A stretch of DNA of 64,000 nt, taken from positions 930,001 to 994,000 of the forward strand of contig NZ_CP014337.1 in NCBI RefSeq assembly GCF_002024805.1, written 5' to 3'. Made by a program: the position numbers and the translations under genes. Below the pieces are notes generated by a model. It was not told the origin of the DNA and made no database searches. It saw nothing but the letters and a program-made list of their open reading frames with translations. Shown in pieces: positions 8,838 to 16,507 of the stretch. The stretch comes from Elizabethkingia bruuniana (GTDB lineage: Bacteria; Bacteroidota; Bacteroidia; Flavobacteriales; Weeksellaceae). The first letter of the stretch is position 1. Each line of letters starts with the position of its first letter.

Positions 8838-9557
8838 ATGTTTGAAAATAAAGTCGTCCTTATTACTGGTGTAAGTAGAGAAACTGGTTTAGGATATGAA
8901 ACAGCTAAAAGATTAAAAGAATTAGGATTAACCGTAATTATTACAGCCCGTGAGCTTGAAGCGGTAACTGTTCTGGGAAAACAGTTAGGTGTAAATGCTG
9001 CACAACTGGACGTAACAAGTCAAGAAAGTATTGAAAAACTTTTAGATGTAATTACAAAACAATATGGGAAACTGGATATATTAATTAATAATGCCGGTGG
9101 CTTTTTTGACCAGAACAGTGATCTTCTGACAGTAGATGTTAATTTTATGAAAGAAGCATTGGATTTAAATCTTTTTGGGGCATTGAGAATGATACAGGCT
9201 TTTGTTCCATTATTGAAATTAGCAGACAATGGGACTATTGTAAATGTAACTTCTGGAATAGGATCCTTTAGTGATCCGGTATTTGGCCTGGCAAATTATT
9301 TTGCTGATGTTCCGGCTTTTGCCACTTCTAAATTAGCTTTGAATGGACTAACTGTAAAATTAGCGAAGAGGCTGAAGAAAGATAAAATAAGGATCAATGC
9401 TGTTTGTCCTGGATTTGTTGCTACAACTCCCGGTATGGAAGCTTATGGAGCCCGACCTGTAACAGAGGGGGCTAATGGAATTGTTTGGGCAGCAACTTTA
9501 CCAGAAGACGGTCCAACTGGTGGATTCTTCAGAGATGGAGAGGTAATAGGCTGGTAA
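8838..9557 (+). CDS. SDR-family oxidoreductase with Phe in place of the catalytic Tyr
   Basis: The 239-residue protein follows the classical short-chain dehydrogenase plan: VVLITGV...GLGYE cofactor loop, LDVTS, NNAGG (about 84-88), VNVTSG with Ser139, and Lys165. The residue four before Lys165 is Phe161 (FATSK) where YxxxK is expected, and the glycine-rich loop is two residues longer than usual. The chemistry may be altered or lost; another Tyr (154) is close by. Possibly involved in carbonyl reduction, substrate unknown. Confidence 0.75.
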   Translation: MFENKVVLITGVSRETGLGYETAKRLKELGLTVIITARELEAVTVLGKQLGVNAAQLDVTSQESIEKLLDVITKQYGKLDILINNAGGFFDQNSDLLTVDVNFMKEALDLNLFGALRMIQAFVPLLKLADNGTIVNVTSGIGSFSDPVFGLANYFADVPAFATSKLALNGLTVKLAKRLKKDKIRINAVCPGFVATTPGMEAYGARPVTEGANGIVWAATLPEDGPTGGFFRDGEVIGW

Positions 9558-9645
9558 GTATAAAATAACAGCAATATTCAGATTATATAAATTATAATGT
9601 TTGCATTTATTGGGGTACTCCCAACATTTAATATAATATAATAAC

Positions 9646-9682
9646 AAAGGGTTTGACGCTATTTAGAGTCAGACCCTTTTTT
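9646..9682 (+). terminator. rho-independent terminator after the SDR gene
   Basis: The arms AAGGGTTTGAC and GTCAGACCCTT pair with one G-T wobble around a 10-nt loop and are followed by a run of T. It ends the SDR transcription unit 89 bp downstream of its stop. Confidence 0.8.
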
Positions 9683-9723
9683 CATAAGAAACTGAAACTG
9701 ATTTATCAGCTTCACTCTGATCA

Positions 9724-10066
9724 TTAAAGATTCTTTATAGGTGCTACCAAATCAAAGTCGATTAATGCAGTATAGAGATTCCAATATTTTCTGTAAGTTT
9801 TAATTTTTCCATTCTCTAGTGTAACTATTAGATTTTTTGTGTTTTCAAAAGATAAATAGTCTTAACAATATTCAAAACCTAAATCCAGGTAACTGATTCT
9901 TCGGCCACTTTGTGAATGATTTCTTCCCCCATTAATCTCGCAAATATTCTACAAGTGGTTGCATAATCACAAATCTCACCCAATAGAATTTGTGGTTCAG
10001 CATATAACAAAGCTATTCCGGGCTCATGTATTAGTCTTGTAATTTCCCTTGTTGCTATCGCATTTC
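9724..10066 (-). pseudogene. decayed SnoaL-like (NTF2-fold) gene
   Basis: Read leftward, about 10066 to 9899 codes for a helical segment (EICDYATTCRIFARLMGEEI) that runs into a TAG where a sense codon is expected (ESVTWI-stop). About 9875 to 9724 continues in another frame with a typical SnoaL-like C-terminus: LIVTLENGKIKTYRKYWNLY and a TAA at 9724. At least one stop and one frameshift separate the parts, and no start is left. It fills most of the gap before the lanthipeptide-linked ABC genes and is likely a remnant of what stood there before. Confidence 0.6.
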
Positions 10067-10097
10067 TCTATTTCTTCCTTTTTAAATTTTGGTATAA

Positions 10098-10120
10098 TTA
10101 ACGATACAATGTTGCAATAA
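10098..10120. promoter_or_regulatory. palindromic operator copy 1 (shared lanthipeptide-locus motif)
   Basis: TTAACGATAC, AAT, GTTGCAATAA. The right half is a perfect match to the shared consensus TTATTGCAAC-N3-GTTGCAATAA, the left half is weaker. It overlaps the -33 element of the promoter for the ABC ATPase gene. Confidence 0.6.
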
Positions 10121-10141
10121 TGAATATAATTTTTATTTTTG
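10112..10141 (+). promoter_or_regulatory. promoter of the ABC ATPase gene
   Basis: TTG at 10112-10114, a 19-bp spacer and TATTTTTG at 10134-10141 match the Bacteroidota consensus. The expected start of transcription is about 10148, inside operator copy 2, giving a leader of about 50 nt. Confidence 0.75.
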
Positions 10142-10158
10142 AAACAATATTGCATTAA
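10136..10158. promoter_or_regulatory. palindromic operator copy 2
   Basis: TTTTTGAAAC, AAT, ATTGCATTAA. It overlaps the -7 element and the start of transcription. A repressor bound here would block the promoter. Confidence 0.55.
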
Positions 10159-10197
10159 GGTGATTTTTAAATATCCGAATCGAATACATTGAAAACT

Positions 10198-10899
10198 ATG
10201 ATAAATATTGAAAATACAAGTAAATCTTATAAGGGGAAATTGGCTGTGGATGGACTTTCTTTATCCGTACAGAAAGGAGAAATATATGGATTACTTGGAC
10301 CGAACGGTGCAGGGAAATCTACTACATTGAATATGTTGCTGGGATTTCTAAAACCAGATTCAGGGATAACGCTTCTGGATAATATAAATACTGGAACAAA
10401 TGCCAGAGAAGCTCGGGAGATTATAGGCTATATTCCTGAAAATGTAAACCTCTATTCCTATTTGACGGGAATTGAGAATCTTTATTATTTCTGTCAACTG
10501 GCAGGAAAAAAATACAGCACGGCGGAGCTTTCAAATATTCTTTCGGATTGTGGATTGCAGATAGATTCACAAAATAAAAAAACGGAAACATACTCCAAAG
10601 GAATGAGACAAAAAGTAGGAATTGCTATAGCCTATGCCAAAAAAGCCAAAGTATATCTGCTGGATGAACCGGCAAGTGGTCTCGATCCTTCGGCAAGCAA
10701 CGAACTCTCTGCTTTACTGAAGAAACTGGCAGAAAACGGCGCGGCTATTCTGATGGCTTCACATGATATTTTCAGGGTCAGAGAAACATGCAGTCGTATA
10801 GGAATTCTTAAAAATGGGCTACTGGTGAAGGAAATGTCAGCTTCTGATGTAACAGCCAATGAACTGGAAAAAATTTATCTGGATTTTATGCAAGAATAA
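10198..10899 (+). CDS. ABC transporter ATP-binding protein (ABC-2 type exporter)
   Basis: The product has 233 residues from the ATG at 10198; a TTG nine bases upstream is open but unneeded. It has the Walker A GPNGAGKST, a signature YSKGMRQKVGIA, Walker B VYLLDEPASGLDP and the switch His in MASHDI. It powers the two permeases encoded next (11030 and 12452). The shared operators place it in the lanthipeptide regulon, so export of the peptide or self-protection, as with LanFEG in Gram-positive producers, is a fair inference. NosF-like metal-related exporters look similar. Confidence 0.85.
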   Translation: MINIENTSKSYKGKLAVDGLSLSVQKGEIYGLLGPNGAGKSTTLNMLLGFLKPDSGITLLDNINTGTNAREAREIIGYIPENVNLYSYLTGIENLYYFCQLAGKKYSTAELSNILSDCGLQIDSQNKKTETYSKGMRQKVGIAIAYAKKAKVYLLDEPASGLDPSASNELSALLKKLAENGAAILMASHDIFRVRETCSRIGILKNGLLVKEMSASDVTANELEKIYLDFMQE

Positions 10900-10911
10900 A
10901 ATTTTGAAAAA

Positions 10912-10934
10912 TTATTGCAACAAAGGTGCGTTTA
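10912..10934. promoter_or_regulatory. palindromic operator copy 3
   Basis: TTATTGCAAC, AAA, GGTGCGTTTA. The left half is a perfect match to the consensus. It lies 40 bp before copy 4, the same layout as copies 1 and 2 (38 bp apart). Confidence 0.55.
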
Positions 10935-10949
10935 TTTTAAAAGTATTTT

Positions 10950-10957
10950 TATTTTTG
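10950..10957 (+). promoter_or_regulatory. -7 element of a second promoter, before the permease gene
   Basis: TATTTTTG, identical to the -7 of the ATPase promoter and likewise overlapped by an operator copy. No exact TTG is found at -33; GTG in operator copy 3 lies at about the right place. Confidence 0.55.
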
Positions 10958-10974
10958 TTACAGTGTTGCAATAA
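10952..10974. promoter_or_regulatory. palindromic operator copy 4
   Basis: TTTTTGTTAC, AGT, GTTGCAATAA. The right half is perfect. It overlaps the -7 element at 10950-10957. Confidence 0.6.
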
Positions 10975-11029
10975 TGATTAGTTCTCGTAAAAGCTTTATC
11001 CTGATATAATAATGATCAAAAGTAAATGA

Positions 11030-12448
11030 ATGATTAAATTAAAAATTACATTTTTAGTCGCTAAGCATGAATTCAAAGCATTTCAGGAAAATGGACTGAA
11101 GCTGTTTATCTTCTTTTATACATTTATTTTATTGGGCGTTTGGGGGACCAACTATGTACAGCTTACCGCGGCATCAGCTAAAAATAAGCAAGCTGAAGAA
11201 ATAATAGACAGCGAATGGAAAGATCAGAACCGAAATAATCATAGCGCTGCACATTGGGGAACATTTCTTTTTAAGCCTGTCAGCTATCTATCCCTTTTGG
11301 AATCAGGTACTAATGTTTATTCAGAGAATCAATACAGGGTAGAAGCTCATAAAAGACCACAAATGCACTCCTACAGATTACCGGATCTGGAAGCATTTAT
11401 GAGGCGTCCTGATTTGAATACAGCATTTTTCTTTCAATGGTTTATGCCGTTGATTATTATTGGATTGGGCTTTTCTTCTGTTTCTTCAGAACGTGAAAAA
11501 GGATTTCTAAAGGTACTATCTGTACAGGGTGCTTCATTTGGGCAACTGTTGGCAGGGAAATTTATGGCTCTTTACACTGCAACTCTAATGTTTATTGTAC
11601 CACCATTGGTCATAATGGTTGCTGGACTTATTTTTGAGGGTGAACCTGTCAGTTATTTGATCAGAGCAGGATATTGGATTATTTTATATGCAGTGTATTT
11701 TCTGCTTGTTTCAGGCGGAGTTCTATTGATTTCTGCTTTAAGCCGTTCATCCTGGTCTTCATTAATGGCTAATATTACAGTATGGGTTTTTAGCGTTCTG
11801 TTAATTCCAAAATTCAGTACTTCAGTAGCGGATAACCTCTATCCTTTACCTTCCTATCATGAATTTGAGCATAATGTTAAAACAGGTTTCGACAAAGGGC
11901 TTGGGAATGATGGCGATTATACTTCCCGATCTGAAAACTACTTAAAAAAGCATCTCAACCAGTTCAACGCGACCAGTATAGACCAGTTACCGGAAAAAGT
12001 TCGTTTTGCTCTTGATCTTGTTCAAGCCGAAGCTTATGAAAATAAAGTAAACGCTTTTTATTCTAAGAAAGTAGAGGGGAAATTCAATCAACAGCAGAAA
12101 TTTATGGATTACATGGGGCTTATCAATCCTTTTATGGCGGTACGACAACTTTCTATGGCATTTACCGGAACAGATGTACAGCATCATATTGATTTCTTTA
12201 ATAAAGCCGAAGAATACAGAAATAATATGATGAACAGATTGAATAAAAGAGAGCTTGAAATTGCTGTTTCAGGGAAATTAAAAGTAAATAACCAAGATTT
12301 TTATAGCCGTTTTCCGGATTTTAACTACAGGTACCCTGCTGTAGGATCTATTATCTGTAATCATACAATTGCTATTCTGTCATTGTTATTGTGGACTCTG
12401 ATATTGATTTTCTCTTTCAGATTAATTATTAAGCGAAATAATTTTTAG
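11030..12448 (+). CDS. ABC-2 type transporter permease 1 (DUF3526-like)
   Basis: The protein of 472 residues has a first membrane helix at about 20-40, a large extracytoplasmic loop (about 45-135), a group of helices at about 140-265, a second large soluble loop (about 270-435) and a last helix near the C-terminus. The cytoplasmic segment SSEREKGFLKVLSVQGASF is typical of ABC-2 permeases, and the helix-loop-helix layout fits the DUF3526 group. It shares plan and motifs with its neighbour permease 2, starting 3 bp after its stop, so the two likely form a heterodimer. Confidence 0.8.
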   Translation: MIKLKITFLVAKHEFKAFQENGLKLFIFFYTFILLGVWGTNYVQLTAASAKNKQAEEIIDSEWKDQNRNNHSAAHWGTFLFKPVSYLSLLESGTNVYSENQYRVEAHKRPQMHSYRLPDLEAFMRRPDLNTAFFFQWFMPLIIIGLGFSSVSSEREKGFLKVLSVQGASFGQLLAGKFMALYTATLMFIVPPLVIMVAGLIFEGEPVSYLIRAGYWIILYAVYFLLVSGGVLLISALSRSSWSSLMANITVWVFSVLLIPKFSTSVADNLYPLPSYHEFEHNVKTGFDKGLGNDGDYTSRSENYLKKHLNQFNATSIDQLPEKVRFALDLVQAEAYENKVNAFYSKKVEGKFNQQQKFMDYMGLINPFMAVRQLSMAFTGTDVQHHIDFFNKAEEYRNNMMNRLNKRELEIAVSGKLKVNNQDFYSRFPDFNYRYPAVGSIICNHTIAILSLLLWTLILIFSFRLIIKRNNF

Positions 12449-12451
12449 GAT

Positions 12452-13900
12452 ATGAAGGATAAAGTAATGTTGTTATTATACGAATGGAAACATATTTTTC
12501 GACAGCCGAGAGTCTGGGTTCTTTTTTTTCTGTTTTTTGTAATTGGAGGTTACGCTATTTATTCCGGGAATGCTTTGACAAATAAGAAGTTGGAAGCTAT
12601 TGACGAGGCAAAGAAAGAATCTGTTAAAGATTATCATAATACCCTGAAGGCTTTTAGTGATACTTTTACTATTGAGAAAAAAAAGCAGGCAGAAAATGCA
12701 GGAAATCCCTATGTAATAGATTATCGATATCCGCGAATGGCCTTTGATTATCCTTATCCGTTAACGGGTTTGGCAGCCGGAATAAAAGATGTAACTCCTG
12801 TTACGGAGAAGGTCAATTATTATACAGATTATGCCGCTGTTGACAGGGAGATAACCAACCCTGCTATTCTTTTTGAAGGACGCCTGGATCTTGTGTATGT
12901 TAATTTATACCTTATTCCATTGCTCATTATAGTTTTGGTATACAATACTCTTTCTTCGGAAAAAGAAAATGGGATTAGCCGTCTTTTGATTGTTCAGGGC
13001 GGAACTATAAAACGTGTATTGCTTATTAAGCTTACGTTTCGTTTAAGCTTAGTTTTTCTGGCTGCAGTCTTTTTAAATGCCTTAGGGATGTTGCTTTCTC
13101 CATCTGGATATCCTTCCGTTTGGGATGTCTTTCTTTGGTTCTTTTTGCTGTTGTCATATTGTATTTTTTGGTTTTCTCTGTGTTTTATAATTATTTCTCT
13201 GGATAGAAATAGTGTATTTAACCTGTTTTCGTGTCTTGCACTTTGGATTTTTTTATTGTTTCTGTTACCTCTGGTAATTAATAAAACAGCACAGTTGAAA
13301 AACCCTTCTGAACTTAAGCTTTTGGATCTCCAGGAGAAAGACAGATTAATAAGTGATGATGTATGGGCAATGAATCCAAAGTCTGTTACTGACAGTTTTT
13401 ACAGAAATTATCCGCAATATAAATCAGCGTATACTCCGGCAGACACTCTGGACAACCAAAATGATGCATTTTTTGCGGGATACTATCAGATTAAACAAAA
13501 TCGAATGAAAGCTGTGGTTGATTCCTTATGGAAAAATGAGAATATGGCTAATCAGACAGCTCATAGTTTAATCAAATATAATCCGGTTCAAAATACAGAA
13601 CATTTGTTCACCCTGCTGGCCCATACCAGCCGGAAAGACTACCTGCAATATAAACAAGATGTTAAAGATTTTCAGCGGATATGGCAAAACTGCTTTTATA
13701 ACAGAGTTTTTTCGATGAATAAAGGTAAGAGAACATTGTCTTCATTCTCTCCGGAAGAGCTTAAAGAAATACCAGAGTTCAAAGTAAAATACCATGAAGT
13801 AGACCTATCGGAGTTTATATATGGTATATGGAGTTTGTGGCTTATAAGCATAGTATTCTGTGCGGGAGGCTTATTCCTGATAAAGAAAATAAAACAATAA
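12452..13900 (+). CDS. ABC-2 type transporter permease 2 (DUF3526-like)
   Basis: A 482-residue membrane protein, paralogue of permease 1: helix at about 18-38, large loop, helices from about 150 to 275 with the matching segment SSEKENGISRLLIVQGG, second large loop, and a final helix (IWSLWLISIVFCAGGLFL). The gene starts 3 bp after permease 1 and ends 10 bp before the TonB-dependent receptor gene, so the permeases and receptor form one operon. Two different permeases with one ATPase is the usual build of bacteriocin self-protection exporters, but metal-linked exporters also look like this. Confidence 0.8.
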   Translation: MKDKVMLLLYEWKHIFRQPRVWVLFFLFFVIGGYAIYSGNALTNKKLEAIDEAKKESVKDYHNTLKAFSDTFTIEKKKQAENAGNPYVIDYRYPRMAFDYPYPLTGLAAGIKDVTPVTEKVNYYTDYAAVDREITNPAILFEGRLDLVYVNLYLIPLLIIVLVYNTLSSEKENGISRLLIVQGGTIKRVLLIKLTFRLSLVFLAAVFLNALGMLLSPSGYPSVWDVFLWFFLLLSYCIFWFSLCFIIISLDRNSVFNLFSCLALWIFLLFLLPLVINKTAQLKNPSELKLLDLQEKDRLISDDVWAMNPKSVTDSFYRNYPQYKSAYTPADTLDNQNDAFFAGYYQIKQNRMKAVVDSLWKNENMANQTAHSLIKYNPVQNTEHLFTLLAHTSRKDYLQYKQDVKDFQRIWQNCFYNRVFSMNKGKRTLSSFSPEELKEIPEFKVKYHEVDLSEFIYGIWSLWLISIVFCAGGLFLIKKIKQ

Positions 13901-13910
13901 AAAAATAATA

Positions 13911-16094
13911 ATGAAGAGAAACTACCTCCTGGTAACGGCAGCCCTTTGCGGAACATTTTCTTTAATATATGGACAGGAGAAAAAAGATTCTGTGTCTGCA
14001 AAATATATTGATGAGGTCATACTAACCGCGATGAAGCAGATTAAAACAGACAGTCTTTCGGGAAACCTGAAGAGAAATGACAAGCTATTAGAAATTCCTC
14101 AGAATATTGTAAGTATTAAAAGTGATTTACTCAATCTTCAGGGAGCATTTGATGTACAAGATGTGCTTCGAAATGTAAGTGGGATTTATATAGGTGATGC
14201 TACCGGGGCTGGTAATATCTTTTCCGGAACATTCAATGCCCAGATTCGTGGATTTAACCCTGTCAGTACATTCAGAAATGGACTGCCTTCTTTTGCTGGA
14301 GGCCTTTCGCAAGAAGATGTTGCACTGATAGAGCAGGTGGATGTTATAAAAGGGCCTGCGGGGTTTATCAATTCAATGGGATCAGGTGGGGGATCTTTAA
14401 ACATCAATACCAAAGCGCCCCGAAGGATAAGGGAAGCTAATATAACTGCCGGGAGCTTTGGCTTTTATAGAGCCTCTGTTGATTTGGGAAGCGCGGTAAA
14501 AGAGAAAGGTCTTTCATTCCGATTGAATGCGGCTTATGAATCACAAGGCTATTATTTTGATTATGCTAAGCGGAGAAAATTTGTCGTTGCACCTGTTATC
14601 CAATATAATTTTAGCAAGAATACTTTCCTTCTTGCAGAGTGGAATATGATCCAGGGAAGAGCTCTTGAATCAAGTAATTTCATTCAATATGAATCTGAAA
14701 ATATGGTTCAGAAACATCCTTGGAGAGCTAATTATCAGGGAGACCCAAATCTTCCTGTGTCAAAGCTTGATGAGCATTACGGAAGGCTGGTATTTAATCA
14801 TAATTTCAGTGATAAATGGAAAATAGTATCCCAGTCATCCATTAAAAGTACACCCCTGGATCAATGGAGCCTTTTAGGAGGAACTAAAAGCTATAATCCG
14901 CCAATGTTTGATGAAGCAGGGAATGCTTTGCGTTCAAGTTTTAGAAATAAACAGAAATACCTGACCTATAATACTCAGCTATTTTTAAATGGTAGTTATA
15001 ATATGACCAAAGATATTGTTCATACGGTACTCACAGGATTCGATTTTAATAGCAGTAAGAGTAATACAGAACATATTCAGGGAGCTAAAGAATTTATTTT
15101 TAACCGGCACCAAATGAATTATGGAATCAACAGAGACCTGCTGATTCAACCTGAGGCTGATGATCAAATTGATTATACAAAATCAAAAGACGTAACTATA
15201 GGAGCCTATCTCTACAATAATTTCAAATTATGGGATCGTGTGATTATCGATGCTGGCTTCCGATATAGCAGGAATAAACGTAACCGATATCTCAAAGGTC
15301 CTTTTTCACCTGAAGGCGACAGTAAAATTTACAGACATTATGCCTTTAGTCCAAGAGTAGGAATAACTTATCTTATTGAAAAGGATTTTGCAGCTTTCTT
15401 CTCCTATGATCAGAGTTTTGAACCAATGCCGGGAACAGATCCACAAGGCAAGGAATGGAAACCTATGGAAACCTACAACACCGAATTTGGGTTGAAGAAG
15501 GACTGGTTTGGTGGGTTATTATCTACTTCTGTAAGCGCTTATCGTCTTATAAGAAATAATACGTTTTCCCAGAATCCGGCAAATGGTCTGATGACGCAGC
15601 TAAACCAAGTTAGAAATAAAGGAATAGAAGTCGATATAATTGGTTCCATCTACCCGAATATTACCTTAACAGCTAATTATTCCTATATCAATTCTGTTTA
15701 TTCAAAAGATCCTTATGTACCGGAACTTGTTGGTAAAAGATTTTCAAGCGTTCCAAGACATCAGATCAATACCTGGTTTATGTACAAATTTCAGAAAGGA
15801 AAACTTCAGGGACTATCATTGGCCATAGGACAAACAGCAGCTTTACTGCGAGAGACCGATGTGCCCGGAGTCCGTATACCGGATTTTATAAAACTGGACG
15901 CCAGTATTATGTATCAGCATAAAAAATGGTTTGTGAGGGGAATATTTGATAACCTGGCTAACAGACGCTATATAACGGATGGAAATGTAACAGACAGGTA
16001 CAATGCCGATTGGAGTGCTGTGATAGGACAGAACTGGATGTACAAAGAAAGCAACCCGTTCAATTTTAAATTACAGGTAGGCATGAAATTTTAA
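13911..16094 (+). CDS. TonB-dependent receptor, siderophore-receptor type
   Basis: The 727-residue protein has a signal peptide (cleavage near LIYGQEK), a plug domain (about 50-170, with EIPQNIVSIKSD, VLRNVSGIYIG, IRGFNPV and DVIKGPAGFINSMGSGGG) and a 22-strand type barrel ending in ...FNFKLQVGMKF. The plug sequence is closest to ferric-siderophore receptors such as FhuE or FpvA. It should sit in the outer membrane and use TonB energy. It is the last gene of the ABC operon in the lanthipeptide locus. It could take up the modified peptide or a metal complex, or serve as a specificity factor; this is inference. Confidence 0.85.
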   Translation: MKRNYLLVTAALCGTFSLIYGQEKKDSVSAKYIDEVILTAMKQIKTDSLSGNLKRNDKLLEIPQNIVSIKSDLLNLQGAFDVQDVLRNVSGIYIGDATGAGNIFSGTFNAQIRGFNPVSTFRNGLPSFAGGLSQEDVALIEQVDVIKGPAGFINSMGSGGGSLNINTKAPRRIREANITAGSFGFYRASVDLGSAVKEKGLSFRLNAAYESQGYYFDYAKRRKFVVAPVIQYNFSKNTFLLAEWNMIQGRALESSNFIQYESENMVQKHPWRANYQGDPNLPVSKLDEHYGRLVFNHNFSDKWKIVSQSSIKSTPLDQWSLLGGTKSYNPPMFDEAGNALRSSFRNKQKYLTYNTQLFLNGSYNMTKDIVHTVLTGFDFNSSKSNTEHIQGAKEFIFNRHQMNYGINRDLLIQPEADDQIDYTKSKDVTIGAYLYNNFKLWDRVIIDAGFRYSRNKRNRYLKGPFSPEGDSKIYRHYAFSPRVGITYLIEKDFAAFFSYDQSFEPMPGTDPQGKEWKPMETYNTEFGLKKDWFGGLLSTSVSAYRLIRNNTFSQNPANGLMTQLNQVRNKGIEVDIIGSIYPNITLTANYSYINSVYSKDPYVPELVGKRFSSVPRHQINTWFMYKFQKGKLQGLSLAIGQTAALLRETDVPGVRIPDFIKLDASIMYQHKKWFVRGIFDNLANRRYITDGNVTDRYNADWSAVIGQNWMYKESNPFNFKLQVGMKF

Positions 16095-16127
16095 CATTTA
16101 AATGCAACTAAGTTGCGTTAAAATGTT
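16093..16127. promoter_or_regulatory. palindromic operator copy 5, before the lanthipeptide precursor
   Basis: The core is TAAATGCAAC, TAA, GTTGCGTTAA (16099-16121), and the symmetry extends to 16-bp arms with 14 matching pairs. It begins at the end of the receptor gene and lies just before the -7 element of the precursor. With AT-rich outer arms it is a poor terminator but a good protein-binding palindrome. Confidence 0.65.
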
Positions 16128-16135
16128 TATCTTTA
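16128..16135 (+). promoter_or_regulatory. -7 element of the precursor gene
   Basis: TATCTTTA, one base off TAnnTTTG. The TTG in the operator is only 12 bp upstream, too close for a normal -33, so this promoter may be weak or need activation. The leader would be about 50 nt. Confidence 0.45.
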
Positions 16136-16193
16136 CAAAAGAGGGAAAGCCGAAACCCTTAAACAGTAGGCCAAATTATAAAATGTTTTTACA

Positions 16194-16388
16194 ATGGAAA
16201 ACAACAAAAAGATGAAGCTTAAAATTGAAGATCTTAAGATCGAAAGCTTCGTAACAGCATTGGATAAAGATTTATCCAAAAAACTTCAAGGTGGTTTAGG
16301 AATTTCTGCGGCAGGAGACCATGATCACCCAACTCATACAATAAAAACACAGGACAGGCTTCACGTTTGTGGAACAGTTCAGTGTTAA
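16194..16388 (+). CDS. lanA: lanthipeptide precursor with GG leader (pinensin-like)
   Basis: The 64-residue peptide has a 34-residue leader and a 30-residue core. The leader contains the class I type recognition segment KLKIEDLKIESFVTALD, seen in pinensin-family precursors, and ends in LQGG, the double-glycine site of C39 peptidases. The core contains five Ser/Thr (core positions 4, 13, 15, 18, 27) and two Cys (25 and 30, in VCGTVQC), so at most two thioether rings, one likely Thr27-Cys30. Core residues 8-14 (DHDHPTH) plus His23 could bind metal. The gene converges on the modification operon, and a strong terminator follows its stop. Known pinensins are antifungal; activity here is unknown. 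Confidence 0.85.
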   Translation: MENNKKMKLKIEDLKIESFVTALDKDLSKKLQGGLGISAAGDHDHPTHTIKTQDRLHVCGTVQC

Positions 16389-16409
16389 TTATTGAGGGAT
16401 TATATTGTA

Positions 16410-16442
16410 GGGCTGCTTTTATATAAAAGCAGCCCTTTTTTG
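16410..16442 (+). terminator. strong terminator after the precursor gene
   Basis: Perfect arms GGGCTGCTTTT and AAAAGCAGCCC around a 4-nt ATAT centre, then six T. It separates the precursor transcript from the convergent cyclase gene and may serve both directions. Confidence 0.85.
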
Positions 16443-16507
16443 TAATTGTTTTTCGCCAGGATATAGAACCGGTTTAATCAATATCCATTTATAAACATCA
16501 AACCATT

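Noticed and set aside
9950-9966. Eighth copy of the operator motif (GGTTGCATAA)
   Set aside because: Only one half matches, and it lies within the SnoaL-like pseudogene, not in a promoter.
10189-10197. TTG start for the ABC ATPase
   Set aside because: The ATG at 10198 is nine bases on and gives the normal family N-terminus.
9558-10197. tRNA gene or attachment site at the left border of the lanthipeptide locus
   Set aside because: I looked for cloverleaf-like arms and for direct repeats with the right border near 25.3 kb and saw none.
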